Shown piece after piece: positions 12,654 to 25,845 of a DNA stretch of 64,000 bases (its first letter is position 1; each line of letters starts with the position of its first letter). Made by a program: the position numbers and the translations under genes. The notes under the pieces are model-generated. The model had not been told where the DNA came from and ran no database searches. It saw only the letters and a list, made by a program, of their open reading frames with translations. This stretch comes from Xiphydria camelus. Lineage: Eukaryota; Arthropoda; Insecta; Hymenoptera; Xiphydriidae. Location: NCBI GenBank assembly GCA_963678675.1, contig OY783197.1, forward strand, positions 29,509,470 to 29,573,469, read 5' to 3'.

Positions 12654-13932
12654 CTAATGCCCCCCAAAGCCCTCGTGACCGCCGCCGAAGTCGCCACCGC
12701 CACCACCGCTCGTTTCGAAACCGCCTCCATGACCGCCACCAAAGCCTCCGCCGAAGCTTCCACCGATATCGTGACCGCCACCGCCATGACCACCTAGGTC
12801 GATCGGATGACCCACGGTGTAGCCGAGGACCTCGTATTTATCGCCACCGCCGCCGCCGCCGCCATGATGAATATGTTTGGTAATCGTATGGGTATGCTTG
12901 ATGGTTTTGATATTGTACGGCACGTGAATTACCACGTGACTACTGCAAAAGACAACGGAGAATCGCTCATTCGTACGCGCAGCGACCAAACTGCAGTGCT
13001 CGCGGTTCGTCGACAGATGAAGAAATTTCGTGTACCACTGCAGGGGATAGGAGAGCAGTAATAGTCGTAACCAAAAATTATCTATTATAGTTCTCATCGA
13101 CGCGATAAACTCTGTGGAGGGGGATTTTCTTGAAATAATTCACGATAAATTATTTACGAATAACGCGGGGGAATCAAGCGAAATAATTGAAAGTGAAGTC
13201 ATACACGCGTACATCTGTTCTATCAGGTTCGCAACAAGTTTGCTCTCGCGTGCAAAAATTTGTTCATCGAGGGATCGAGGTACATCTTCACTAATTTCAC
13301 TGGAATTCTTATAAGTATGTACACTCTCTTTGGTTAACCAGGTCTATCCAAATGTATTTTCGTGTTTTCGCATACCGGTAAACGCGAGAATTCGTTATTC
13401 GATGTACGATATTTCCACGTACACCGACGCGCGATCTCTCAACTGTATCGTGTAAAATTCACCGTTCGTAGACTCATAAAAAAACTCCGATATGTATATA
13501 GCGACAATAAAATTCGACACGACAGGTGAAGATATTTTAGAAACATGCGCGATAATAGCATTGAACTGCTGCTATACGCATTCAGAGTATAAACAAAATT
13601 GATACGTTCAGAGTGTTTTTGAAAAAATAGCTATCTGGAAAGAGTTTATCAAACTCCATACGATCCTTACTGTCTCCGTATCGATATGCACATGTACATA
13701 ATTATGTATGCATGATATATTCCAATTTGATTTATGTATACCAGCACCATCAACCGAACATTGACTTACTGTCCCCCGTGATGACCACCACCGGCAGAAG
13801 CGAGATTCAGAAGGGCCGCGGTAAGGAGAAGAACCAACTGTAATCAAGGTCGTGGATCGATCAATTTGGCCTTTTCCGCCTCTCGTCGCTTGCCGTTCAG
13901 AGACGCCTGCTTACCGAAACACTCGGCGTCAT
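12654..13932 (-). CDS. IHVP-family secreted protein B, glycine/histidine-rich
   Basis: Three minus-strand exons fit exactly: 13932-13915 (MTPSVS, donor GTAAGC), 13837-13770 (signal core LVLLLTAALLNLASA, then GGGHHGG, ending in CA before GTAAGT) and 12942-12654 (TAG). They join to 124 codons. His29 is split by intron 2 and is followed by SHVVIHVPYNIKTIKHTHT, the family motif, with more Thr/His residues. From about residue 52 the chain is Gly-rich with Phe, His and Asp, in GGGFGGGHGGG-type repeats, ending GFGGH. Low-complexity Gly/His chains with a signal peptide fit an insect cuticle or other extracellular structural protein; the function is inferred. TATAAAA on the minus strand at 14041-14047 lies about 110 bases above the ATG. 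Confidence 0.85.
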
Positions 13933-14038
13933 CTTTCTTGCCGGCTCTGGGCGAATCTGCTCTGGGCTTTGAACTACCGCTTGGTCGATATATCGCGCGC
14001 TATACGGTTTTGATCTGTCAGACCCAGCCATGCGCTCT

Positions 14039-14047
14039 CCTTTTATA
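14039..14047 (-). promoter_or_regulatory. TATA box of gene B
   Basis: The minus strand reads CGTATAAAAGG here. A start of transcription about 30 bases on leaves an untranslated leader of about 80 bases before the ATG at 13932. Confidence 0.6.
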
Positions 14048-17000
14048 CGATACCTAGCTCATCAAGAACGAAAGGAATAGCAATCTCGACGTATTGCGAC
14101 CGTGAAAGTAATACAGAGCAAAAAGTCACCCGTCCGAGACCCACCACCTAGTCCGGGATTGTTTATTTATCCACGGGTCTGCGGTGCACGAACGAAAGCT
14201 CCGGTGAACGCCCAAGATCAAGATCATCTGTGTCATCGCGCGCGCTCATCCGCTGCCGGTTCACCTGTACCGGTTTGTCGCACGTAAGAAATATCGAGAA
14301 ATGAAAAGGATTAGATTCGAACACCCCGGGTGACGAAGGGAGATATTCATAGGTATAGGTACCTACCTTTTGGATCGTAGACTTAAAAATTCCCTGACAC
14401 GTTTTGACACCCCATACGTATCTTTGCGGCACACTGTAGGATATGTATGTGTTAACGATTTGATCCCCTTACGGAGAGATTTTACTATGGCACCCTCTCT
14501 AAAAGTGAAATTAATTTGCTAATACGTATACGTTGCACACAAGGGATCGCGCAATCTTCACGCGACCGATTACGAGTCGAGATTCTTCAAGTTGAAACAC
14601 CGAAACAATGATAACGCTGGTCATTGGATTCTTTTTGCGCAAAGAAATAATGACGGTTCGCCGTAGTATTCGGAATACTCAATCCGTGTCCTTTATTTAA
14701 AATTCTTCATCCCGTTAGCTTTTTGCGAAAAATATAATCATATCGAACACACACACACAGACGAGGAAATGCTACTTTGATCTTTTAAAGGCACCGTGTG
14801 ATAAAATATGTTCAATCGTTGAGTGAAAACATTAAGTAATCGAATCCAGTACACATGTACGTATGTCTCTACATACATACATAGTATACCTACATTTGTA
14901 CGGGGTATTTGTATCAATAGACGCCAGAGTATGACGGGTTGCGCATCGGTTGGTGTAACGATAACCATGATCCGATCCGAGAATCATCGGTCATCTCACA
15001 TTAGTGGTCAGAGTGACGGATGTTCCCAAGTAATTTCAATGTACTCGTAACTTCGATAATAATCGAGGAAATAAACGTAAGCGGTGCTATTCGGTTCGAA
15101 TTTTGCGGCTACTTGTATTATATCACGTTACCACGAAATTACGGGGAACCATAGCGGTCAGGGTGCGTCAACCTATGTATGTATACCTGTGTATGCAAAC
15201 CGTTATCCTGGCGTGTATATTGAAACAAACACGGGATATATGTATAATATGTATATGTATATAAAAAAGAGCTGTAACAATAATTTGTCTACGATACCCT
15301 CCCGTCTTTTAGTCTATCCCCCCCCCTGCCTTTATTTAACTGCCCATAGTAACACGAAGCCCAACGCAAGACAGGCTCTCGACCTCTCGTTATTATAATA
15401 TTTTCCACAGTGATCGACAAACGTACTCCAGCCCTCTTTGTACGGGAACTCGAAGAACATTTCGCCCTCTCTCGCGGCGGCTTACATCGTTCAAAGGACC
15501 CTGCGGTCCAGGTTATTTCGCACGATAAGACGACCTCGTCTACTAGAGCTTCTACCGGCCTAGCACTCTACGTGAGCCTCTAGGCGAACCCGGCCTCCAT
15601 TTTACATTGTATAAAGAACGCAACGGAATAGGAAATGTATGTATTACACGTACATCGATCGGCATGTTTGTCTTCACGAATGTCATTCGGATCTATTCGA
15701 GTTCTCCGGCGTAAGTATTTGCAACAAGAGTATGAAAAATACCTAGAATTTCAATCTTAATTTGAAAAAAAAAAAGTCACCTCATAAGGGGAATGTTAAA
15801 CCTTCGGGACATACATAGATTTTGTTTTCGAAAATGTGCACATTTGTAACAGTCCATGGGGACTGAACTCTTTACACCGATGCGTCAAAGCTCATCTCAT
15901 CGGTCGATTTTTTAAAGAATGCCTTGGAGACGCACCTTACTTTGCAATGGAAATCGACTGATTTGTCTTACTTCGATCGGCCATATATGTATGTGGATCA
16001 GCCATTTTGTAAATCGAAATTTCAATTTTATATCAGTATCAGTGATCCGAGAAACTCTCGCGAATATCAATTTCGGTGGAAATCGATTCACGGAGAGAAT
16101 CGGGCGATATGGCTTTTTCTCAACCGGTTTCGGACTTGCATCACTCTACCGGGATTCAAATATAACGATTCGCAACGTTTGAAAATTACTCGTCCAGCGT
16201 GATTCTTGGATACGAAATGAGAATGAACCAAGTTGCATGGACGCGATGGTCTCCTGTGTCCGGTGGATCGTATTGTCTAGCGCTGGACTGAGAAAGAAAG
16301 AGATTTGTTCGCGTTGAAAGTTGAGCTGCAGGCTCTCACCGTTCAACTTCTTTCTCTCACTTCAGATCACACACATCTACGACCGATATACCCCCAGAAA
16401 ACTCGAATCGGTTCACATTCTCTGGCATTGACACTGACCGAATTCCACTCGAAATCCCAGTCACGTTTTTGTCGAAAGAAATGTTTCGGTAGGAGGTTCA
16501 CAAACGAGTCTCGGCGTGGTAATCAGGGGGAAAGGGAAACTAATGAGCGCTCTTAAAAAGAGAGCAGAATGAGCGTCGTTGCGGCACACACCGTTGCAGA
16601 GCTGAGTCCAAGTGAAAAGAAAAAAGATTATGGAGTAAATACAAGGTTCCGGCTGAGTCGCATAGGCTTTTTCCGTCTTCAGAGGATTCTTTTGGAACGA
16701 TCGGTTTCTCCTCCGAGAGAACTTCGAAAGCCAATTGAGACGAGATTGATCGCAACCTCGCTTGAGGAGCCATACTTGTACAGAGCACTCGGCGGTGTGT
16801 GTACGATTGGTTTCGTCGATCGACCCAACGCGGTGTGCGGTCGATTGCGTACAGCCTATCCCTAGGGATACACGTACCCTCTCTGTATACGGACACGTGT
16901 CGTTCTATTTTTGACATACTATCTTGAAGTGTCTGAGGAAAATTCATATTAATTTTTCGTTAACCGCCGTAAGGAAGCGCATGGATAAAAGCGTTCATCC

Positions 17001-17687
17001 ATGCACCAATGGCATTCTTACTGATCTACTTATCGTCGTAAACAGATTGGTCGATACCGATCGTCTGCTGTGTGTGTATCAAGTATTAACCTACTACGAC
17101 TACCGTGGGGTTATTGATGGCTGCTCCACATATCTTTTAGGATTTACAGAAATTACAGGGAACCGCGTACCATACGATGTGATTCATTTCAATCCCTCGG
17201 TATCCGCGTATCGGTATCTCTAAGAGAGACTCGGAGATGTCATCCCGCTGTCGATCATAGTGGCTTCTCGTCACTCGTCGATGCGGTGGAATACGAAGTT
17301 GAGCTACGTCCTCTCGAGCGTAACATCCCGTACAACTTTAACGCGTGATATCACATTGCAGTTACATTGAAACATTCATATACCTAGGTACGGGTAGACC
17401 GTTGACGCCCATCCGGACAGATCGAAAGTCAGGAAACTGGTACGGTCTTGTATACTAGCGATGGGGCGATGCACACGGCGCGCCATTGGTGGGGAGGCCC
17501 ACGGCTTCTCTCCCAATTACAAAAATTCCCTCGATGAAAACACTCGAGTCCGAAGTCCGTGGTCGCGTTTAGATAGGAAAACTCGTCGTCGCCGAGCCTT
17601 ACCGTCTACCTATCCTGACTCTTTTGTTGGGATCTGTATAGAAACGGATGGTGGGAGGGTTGTCCGACTGTTGTTCTTTTTATCGTC
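14048..17687. other. Intergenic between divergent genes B and C
   Basis: No exon is supported. A degraded copy of a dispersed repeat (GACGGGTTGCGCATCGGTTGG) lies at about 14919-15010; better copies occur near 41.75, 42.0, 51.9 and 52.3 kb. Overlapping open frames at 15919-16202 show no family resemblance. Confidence 0.45.
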
Positions 17688-17695
17688 TATAAAAG
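17688..17695 (+). promoter_or_regulatory. TATA box of gene C
   Basis: TATAAAAG lies 174 bases upstream of the ATG at 17862, which would give a 5' leader of about 145 bases. Confidence 0.6.
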
Positions 17696-17861
17696 AGAAG
17701 AGGCTAAGTGTTGAGACCTTCAATATATCTTGAGCACCCGGGAGAAATACATTCGCTTCGTATACTATAATACTTACTTACCGGTCGACGACTCGGCTGA
17801 GCTTGACCATCGACTGGTTTGACGTTTGTGTTCATTCAACCTACCTACCTATAGCGCTATC

Positions 17862-20800
17862 ATGCAGTCCTCGGTAAGTGGAGTCGACGAATATCAGTAC
17901 GGACGCACCGAGTGCTCGCGTCTGTCTGCGGTGTCGCCATTTTGGCCATAAAAAGCAATGATTACAAATAGGGTTGGTTCTAACGGACGGTGCCCGAACT
18001 GAATTATATTGCAAAATACGATTTTTTTTTTACACAAACCCCTCACATCAATCCTTCCGATGCACACTAATGCTTTTCCACACGCTCGGTACACAGTATG
18101 AATGTTGAAGCCAGTACAATATTGCTTTTCTCCCGTAACTCTTCTTGCGAGTAACTTTTCAAAACCTCTCAAAGATTTCCCGCAGAAAGGGAAGCCCGAG
18201 ACTCCCCTCCTGCGGACATCGCTGAATGGAGAATGACCGCGGGACGATTAGTTGCACCAACTGTATCTATGATTTCGGACACGTGCAGCTCGAATGCAGT
18301 TCGTGATGCTAGATCGCTTTGTAAAATTGATCAGTGCTCGTCCCTGTCCCTATCCCTCTTATTTCTGGTAATGTGAGAAAGTAGCAAAGATGGAAGTTTT
18401 ATGGTTTCAAGAAGTAAACGGAATGGATTGATCGGACCAGATGTAGGTGTAATTTTCGAGAAAATAGTTAGGTACTCTTGTGGTTCGAGAAATCGACTTT
18501 TTAATCTGTACAAAAGTGGGAGAGCTCATTGAGACTAATAAAAAGGATATAAAATGGAATGCCGATCCGCGTCGAACGGCTTGCGAGATATTGACACTTG
18601 AAATGACAAAGAGTAAGCACAACGCTATGCGCGTCCAATGTCGGTTACGCGCAATATATACGTACATATTTTTCATGCACGTCACGCGTATTTTTCATAC
18701 ACGTATCCGGAGATGTTCAAATTCTACGGAGAAAACTCGTGCGAGTTATCCCCCCCGAGGTCGTATCATCTCTTTTTCAGTCTTATATGTACCGTTTATA
18801 TCTTGAATAATATTTGTTTGATATGACTGGTATCGTACTTCAAATCACGTTTTTTTTTTATTAATCGCGTCATTAAAAATATTTCTTCTTTATTTTCAGG
18901 TCGCTCTCCCGTTACTGCTGATACTTTTCAGTCCCCTGATCGTTCACACGTGAGCATTAGTGAATATTTTAACACAGCCTATAGGAATAGAGACAAAATT
19001 ATAGCGTTGTGGGATGCCTTGAGCCGAGTCGGGAGTACTTTTCGCATCTCATGATATTGTAGCTTGAACAGCACGAAATTTTTTGTTTTCATTTCCATAA
19101 AAAAAAAATATCCCGAATACGCGCTCGTAAGTATACATATTGCTCATGGGCTGCAACAGTAGCATAACTCAAAATTGGAATTTTCCCAAGAGACGACTTT
19201 AAAAGTTGAATTATCTATATATATAAAAATGAATGTTTGTGTCTGTCTGTCTGTCTGTCTGTATGTCTCTTATGCCTTCCTAAACCGTTCATCCGATTGC
19301 GATGAAATTTTGGGAAATGGTTGGACGCATGCCCGCGATGGTTTCTGAGTTAGTAAAACTTATACAGGGTGTTCAAAAAGTCCCGGTACGGTCGATTATC
19401 TCAGCGGGAAAACATTTTAGAGAAAAATGTTTAATACAAAACTTTAAGGATTTTACCTTGGCTATCCATTGGTCGTATTGGATTTGACCTTGACCGTGAC
19501 CTTTAAGGTAATATCAAATGCCTTCCTAAACCGTTTATTCGATTGCGATGAAACTTTGGGGAATGGTTGGACGCATGCCCGCGAAGGTTTCTGAGTTAGT
19601 AAATCTTATACAGGGTGTTCAAAAAGTACCGATACGGATGATTATTATGCCTTCCTAAACCGTTCATCCGATTGCGATGAAACTTTGGGGAATGGTTGGA
19701 CGCATGCCCGCGAAGGTTTCTGAGTTAGTAAATCTTATACAGGGTGTTCAAAAAGTACTGGTACGGATGATTATTATGCCTTCCTAAACCGTTCATCCGA
19801 TTGCGATGAAAATTTGGGGAACAGTTGGACACATATCCACGAAGGTTTCTGAGTTAGTAAATCTTATACAGGGTGTTCAAAAAGTCGAACTATACTTGAC
19901 CTAAATTTGACCTCCGCTGACAATAAAGGTAACATGAAAAAAATGGTCATGGACACATTTGAACGCGAAAAAAAATTAATTTGACCTTGATATAACCTTG
20001 AAGGTCATGGTCAAGGTCAAATCCAATATGACCATTGGGTAGCCCGGGAAAAATACTAAAAGTTTTGTATTCAAAATTTTTCTATAAAATGATTTCCCGC
20101 TGAGATATTCAGCCGTACCGGGACTTTTTGAAGGTCAAGTACAGTTCGGCTTCGTACCATGAAAACTATGTGGGCCCTATACAAATTCTTTTTGATAGTA
20201 GGGTTTAGGATTTTTCCGTAGCTAATAATGTGGTGGACGGACAAAATCAATCCACAATCTACCTGTGCGAAGCCGGGACGGGCTGCTAGTTGTATTATAA
20301 ATACGAGCGTTTTGACCATTTGCTGCCAGATTATGATAATTATCATAGAATTTTCATGATAATTATCATAATCTGGCAGCAAATGATCACAACGCTCGTA
20401 TAATATCGTCCCCTTAATACCTACTACAACTAGGTAACTCGAATTTTCGGTATTCAAATTGTGCACTTATTGCATGCATATAGTATTAGTCGCTTTAGTG
20501 ACTGTGTATCACTATATCATACTACTGGATTTCGAACCTTAAATATGCGACAGACCTTAACACCGAAAAGAGCGTAAAAAGTTGGGTACAAAGTAGATAA
20601 CTGAAAATAACCGAAAATTTGAGTTACCTAGTTGTAGTATTAAGGGGGCGATATAATAATTCAACTTTTCAAGCCGTCTCTTGGGAAAATTCCAATTTTG
20701 AGTTATGCCACTGTTGCAGCCCATGAGCGAATTATGTAGGGGAGAGTTGCGAAAATCGTGTCATGTGTGCTTGGGACTTTTTCATTTTTGACATGTACCT

Positions 20801-22774
20801 ACATACATACACACATACATATGTACACCTGCGTCCGATGATTTTGACCGACCCGCTCAGAATGACGTTACTCAATCGAGTTGATCGTAGCTCGACGATT
20901 CGCGTGAATCTTATTGTTTTGCCACGAAAGCTAAATTTCATCGGTCCTTCATGGCAAAAAAAGAAGATCCGCTCATACCTTCGAGCTACGGTCGACTCGA
21001 TTGAGTACCGTCACCCTGAGCGGGACGATCGGAATCATTGTCGCTGCGTGCATATGTATACGCATCTTAATATGTGGCAATAATGGCGTAAACTTCATTG
21101 AATCTCGAGCAGACGCCGTTGTACTTATTTCGCGTCCACTAAACGCCACACCTGTACGCGAGTTTCCGAAGTAATCGATGAGGTACGGTTTAGGTAAGCG
21201 GTATGCTTTCGGCTACCCTTCTCTAATAATAATATAGAGGTACCTATATAATATCTTTTTGGCATACCTTGCAACTCCGACGGCGTAGTTTCTTTGATAC
21301 CGGTACAAGAATATAAGATGCCCGACACAGTTGTGTAACCGTTCAGAGTTCTCGGTGGGACAGTTCAACACGACACACGCGTTTTTGTGATTTATTTCAT
21401 AATTTCCTAGGTTGAATTTAACGGCAGTTGCGCTCGGATCACGGGACCGACGCGTCGGTCCGATATCAAATCTGAATATCTCCAGACCTATCGTCATAAT
21501 TATCAGCTCTCAGCCAGGCTTGTCGTTCTAATGTCATCAGTAGGTCTCGTCGGCACTCGTCGTGCCACTTTTACCGTAAAATAAATGTTCCGAGTTTCTC
21601 ATAAAGGAATAAAAACAAAGATATATAGATACCTAGGTACACACAGGCGTATCGATACGAAAAGCTTACACTTGGCTGAAAAGCACGCATGATCTGCATG
21701 TTGCACGCTTTCCTTTTCAGGAGGAAAGTGGTATTCGTGGTGCCGGGGAGGCACGTGAGACGTAGTCACGCGATTCGCGCCCCTAAGAATTACAATGCCA
21801 TCCCACTGTCGAAGAAGCCGATTTCTTTAGGCAATCGATTCTTGCACACCCACGAAGAACTCTACGAGAACGCCGATGCTTTCTACCCTGTGCAGGGCAA
21901 GCGATATAATCAGGCGCCCTTTCCCCACGGTGGCGATGACTTTGATCAGGGCTCGGAAGAAGCAAGCCACCATGTGATTCCACACGGTAAAGATATCACC
22001 CATGGAGTATCCTTCGGCAAGGGTTACATCCCTTACGAGGCTGTCCAAGAATATTTCTCGATGGGAAACGCGGACGATGAGTACGCGATCAACGGAAACG
22101 AATACCCAGCGAGTATCTCGAGTTACGATGCCTCGGCGTACGCTCCGCCATCGGCCATCTCTGAGTATTCTCAGCCGCAATTGCATTCGACGAGAGAGTC
22201 CGATTCTTATTTTTCCGACAACTCGGATGACGGTTCGAAGAACGGATTCCAAGAGAGGAGCAAGAACGTGGCAACTCTACATCCAACTGCTTCGATCGAT
22301 GAGACGAGATCCGTGGTGCAACTGCCTCGCGAGACTGCTCATAATACAGTCGCGGAAGATTCGGCAATCTTTGCAAAAACTCAAGCGATACTCGACCAGA
22401 ACGATGGGCGCCCACGTCGAATTGCCGATGATATACACAGAGCTGGCTTTGTCGTGCGAGACACCGTTGCGTTGGAAGAGTATAACAAGAAGATTGAAGA
22501 ACTGACCAAAACGTGGCCGGGGGCTCCCAACTTCGCACTGAACTCGGCTTCGTTCTCCAAAAATACACTTCCTTTTCTCAACCGGCCGGTTACGAATTTT
22601 CCTTCCTCCTATTCGTGGCCCGACGAATTTCCCAGGGCCGAGAAAGGATACGCCGTGAAAGAAGACACGATGGAGAATCCCCCGGACTTCAGAATCATGC
22701 CTATCGTGACATCCCCCCTTCAACCCGTACCGATCCTCCCTTCCTTGCCGACTACTTTTTACAGATACAACTGA
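17862..22774 (+). CDS. IHVP-family secreted protein C, long divergent member
   Basis: Exons are 17862-17873 (MQSS, donor GTAAGT), 18900-18949 (signal core VALPLLLILFSPLIVH, ending in AC before GTGAGC) and 21721-22774 (TGA at 22772). The frame closes at 371 codons. Intron 2 splits residue 21 (Thr) in the same phase as its paralogues and the motif follows as RKVVFVVPGRHVRRSHAI, where the usual His-Val-Pro has become Val-Val-Pro. The rest is a mixed-charge, Ser/Tyr/Pro-rich chain with no Gly/His repeats and no recognised domain. HHVIPHGKDITHGVSFGKGY resembles HVTNHGKDYSLGG of protein A, so A and C form a subgroup. Pro-rich segments close the protein (about residues 345-371). The 2.8-kb intron 2 is filled with nested transposons. 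Extracellular location is inferred from the signal peptide. Confidence 0.82.
19214..20289 (+). mobile_element. Non-autonomous Helitron
   Basis: It starts with TC (TCTATATATATAAAAATG), has a (CTGT)n run, and ends in a short GC-rich stem (GTGCGAAGCCGGGACGGGC) shortly before CTAG. The flanks are A on the left and T on the right, the Helitron hallmark of insertion between A and T without duplication. Inside are about four copies of a 129-base unit (from 19274, 19520, 19649 and 19778) beginning GCCTTCCTAAACCG. No Rep/helicase frame is present. Confidence 0.8.
20295..20404. repeat. Palindromic MITE-like insertion
   Basis: ATACGAGCGTT...TGCTGCCAGATTATGATAATTATCAT is followed 10 bases later by its near-perfect reverse complement, giving about 50-base arms. 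It interrupts the left arm of the fold-back element. Confidence 0.75.
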
Positions 22775-24837
22775 TCAGTCGCGTGTCACTGCTCAAATCG
22801 TGAACAGTTGAATTTTAGCACTAGTGTCAATCGAGAGGCTCCTTGAAACGGCATATCGAAGGTACCTACTCTTTATTATTTAAATATAAATTATGGTGAA
22901 ATACTTTTATACGTAGACTTTTAATTTATAGTTTGTATTTCGAGAGGAATCGAAGATATACCTACATATGTATACATATGTATGTAGACAGGTATACATA
23001 CCTACATACGTCCCATATTGCTCGTATACAACATGAAGATTGAAAGTGCCAGCGAGAAGAGGAAAAACATTCTCGTTTATATTTCATTCAAACTGCTTCG
23101 AAAGAGTGAATTTAATACACTCTTTAATGCCAATGAAGGAAGAAGAGCGATTTCATGCAGCTACCTATGGCTACATTCTCATCTTGGCGAGCGAAGTATG
23201 TTGAAGTACGTACTCGCGAGCGCATACGGACACACAGAGTCGCGGACAGTCAATGAAAATGAAGACCGTATGACTTTGCTTTTTGCCAGTCACTCGTCCA
23301 TATGTATTATAGTATATGTAGGTATGTAGATTTGTATAATATAAGCTCCGACTTCAACACGGTTCGCCAAGTCTTCGGCGGAGGAGATCGATTCTCCAAA
23401 CAAGAGCAATCGAAGTTGAATGTTACGGTCAACTCGGATCGCATCTCCTTCGTACTTTCACTGCGAACTGATGGCCAGTCGGGTGTTTGAAAGTCTAGAA
23501 AGTTAACTGCAATAAGAAGAATGCCGCACCGACTGCGGTCCACCCGCTCACCGTTTTCACGAAATCGAAACTGCATGGCCTCGCGACTACCGGCTGAAAT
23601 CTCAATGAAAGTCTCTTGCTACTCTGTACAGCGCGTCCCGTTACATTGTTCAACTACACCAGACTCACTCGACATAATTGGGTACCTACGCGCGTTGCTA
23701 GCAACGGTTTCTGTATACGAGGAAGGAGCTGCGGGTCCTCGCATTCCAGATATATATGTATATATCGTGTATGTGCTTAGCAGAAATTATTATACATAAA
23801 AGAGAATCGTTTCGATCGAAATCAGAATTGAGTTTTCTTTGTAACTTAGACTTTTATGATTCTTGCATTGATTCATCCTCACCACTTTGCTCAGTATATT
23901 AACGGGTGGATGGTGTACGAAGATAACTGGCAGTTGTACCATACATATTTAAATATCGTATACGTATATTATATATTGGTCAGTGGTCACATATATTAGG
24001 ATACTTGTTGTATATATCCGATAATCAAAATTGAGTAAATTCTGTTGACTCTTTGAAAAAATTGCACGACTTTCGGTATACATAGGTATACGTGTGTGTA
24101 CAGATATGCTGATCACCCTCAAGGTGTACGCGTATCAAGTCATGATTTTATAGAAAAATGGCTCGGGCAAAAGTTGCATAGCATCGAAGATGAATATAAG
24201 CGAAGCGTTTAATTAAGGAGTAGGTACTTCGAATCGATATTTCGTAGTATTTCAAGATAAACCAAATTTTTATTCCAGGAAATTACCGCTTTTCTTTTTC
24301 TAAATTTTGGTATTGTCCATACATAGTACACACATACATAATTATATATCGCTTCAATTATTCGTCAATAAGATAACCAGCAGTTTATGGGAAAACGATC
24401 ATTCTTTCAGTACTTTAACATGTACCTACGCGCTAGCGCGCGTGGAGAGGAATGGGCCTTATTATACGAAATGCGCGCCATAGGTGGGTAGCGAACGTGT
24501 TGATTTTCCATAAGGTTCCATCTTATACAGGTTGTCTTCGAAGTGCCAATGACAGATATTCGCGGACTCTCTCTGTCAAAGAATATTACATTCATCTCCC
24601 GTGTGAAATGATAAGTCTAGCAAAATTCTAGAGAAAGTGCCAGCGATGAAAGCCTGACTCTTTGATAAACCGTATTCCAGACTTTCGGAAATTAAAATAA
24701 TTTAAAGGAGGAAGAGTTTTCTCGTCGAGTGCAAGATTCCGAGTCGATGATAACTGACGATCTCTGCATTTCAGCTTGATGGACACGCGATTGATCAGCG
24801 GCTGATAAAGGGACTAGTAGATTTCACAAATTTATAC
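22775..24837. other. Intergenic after gene C, no gene seen
   Basis: Only AT-rich sequence and short TACATATGTA-type repeats are visible. No exon with matching splice sites was found. Confidence 0.45.
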
Positions 24838-25118
24838 AAAATAGGGAGGTTCGGTATTTTTAAAATGTGCTTTAGAATAATAAATTTTGCGTTAGAAAAC
24901 GCACCTGAGATGTTAAAAAATTTTTTTAAAATTGATTTTCGTCGAAAAACCTATTTGAAACGTTTGCGTCCGCGCGAGGCTAGAAAACGTACCCGAGAGA
25001 GAGGCTACGGCGCGTGACGTCATTTCTAGGCTCGCTCTGCGCGCCACGCATACTCGGCACGTTATTTACATTTTGTACGCTCGTGAGTCGTGAGCTGTAC
25101 ATTTGAAAGCCGTATGAA

Positions 25119-25475
25119 ATGCCGGTGCGAAAGTGGTGTTTTGTTCCCCAATGCAAAAGTACGTCGAAAAGTACACCAGAAAAAAATTTTGTCAGTGTGC
25201 CAGTACCTGAAGCCAAGCGTAAGAAATGGTTTGTTGCAGCTAGAAGAAAAATTACGGATGTTTCACCGAGAACAGCTTTATTTTGCTGCGAAGATCATTT
25301 TGATGTAAGTACAGATTTCATTCGGTTATTCAGCTATTGATTATAGCAGATTATTTTTTCATGTTAACAGTTAAAATTAGATATGGCAAACTATATGGAA
25401 TTTAAATTGAGCAACGTGAGACCGCGGATGAAACCCGATATAATTATTATTGTTTTTATTAATTTATTAATATAA
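25119..25475 (+). pseudogene. Truncated THAP zinc-finger transposase fragment
   Basis: Exon 1 is 25119-25304 (MPVRKWCFVPQC..., donor GTAAGT) and exon 2 opens at 25371. The protein shows the C2CH pattern of a THAP domain: Cys in CFVPQC, then about 40 residues, then CCEDHF, continuing in exon 2 with NYMEFKLSNVRPRMKPD. After MKPD the frame runs into AT-rich filler (IIIIVF) and stops at 25473-25475, so the DNA-binding finger is nearly whole but the catalytic part is gone. It lies inside the inverted-repeat element and is best read as transposon debris; a domesticated THAP gene is less likely because no downstream exon is seen. Confidence 0.75.
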
Positions 25476-25798
25476 AACCATATTTATAATTATTATAAAA
25501 ATCAATCATTAGTACAAATAATTATTTAATAATTATTAATTAAATAAATTAATGTTTATTTTAAAACGTTTAAAAAATTTAAATTAAGAAATAAAAAAAA
25601 TAATATTAAATTAATTAATTATTAAGATAAATAAATAAATTATTATTAGATTAATAAATTTTATATATAAAAAATTTATTAATATATATATATATATATA
25701 TATAAATAATTTATATATATATATATAAATAATTATTAAATTTATTAATATAAAACCATATTTATAATTATTATAAAAATCAATCATTAGTACAAATA
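25461..25798. repeat. AT-rich filler bounded by a perfect 60-bp direct repeat
   Basis: The 60 bases at 25461-25520 recur identically at 25739-25798 (core AAAACCATATTTATAATTAT). Between them lies almost pure A/T with a (TA)n block at about 25682-25737. Confidence 0.9.
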
Positions 25799-25845
25799 TA
25801 AAATACTTTAAATAGGCCAGGAGTGCAAAGGGTTAATTTACTTAC

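Larger units (their letters stand above)
19142..20728. mobile_element. Fold-back element, interrupted by a Helitron and a palindrome
   Basis: GCTCATGGGCTGCAACAGT at 19142 is the start of an arm whose reverse complement ends near 20728. The match covers about 72 bases up to GTTGAATTA. It resumes after the insertions: CTACAACTAGGTAACTC near 20432 pairs with GAGTTACCTAGTTGTAG near 20617. Removing 19214-20404 restores continuous arms of about 130 bases. No transposase frame is seen. Confidence 0.7.

Noticed and set aside
12485..12883. Plus-strand Arg/His-rich frame
   Set aside because: Antisense shadow of exon 3 of gene B.
15919..16202. Two overlapping plus-strand frames of about 90 codons
   Set aside because: Neither has protein-like composition or splice support, and both are open over the same bases.
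20295..20404. microRNA precursor
   Set aside because: The hairpin is too long and symmetrical and sits in a transposon nest; a MITE explains it better.
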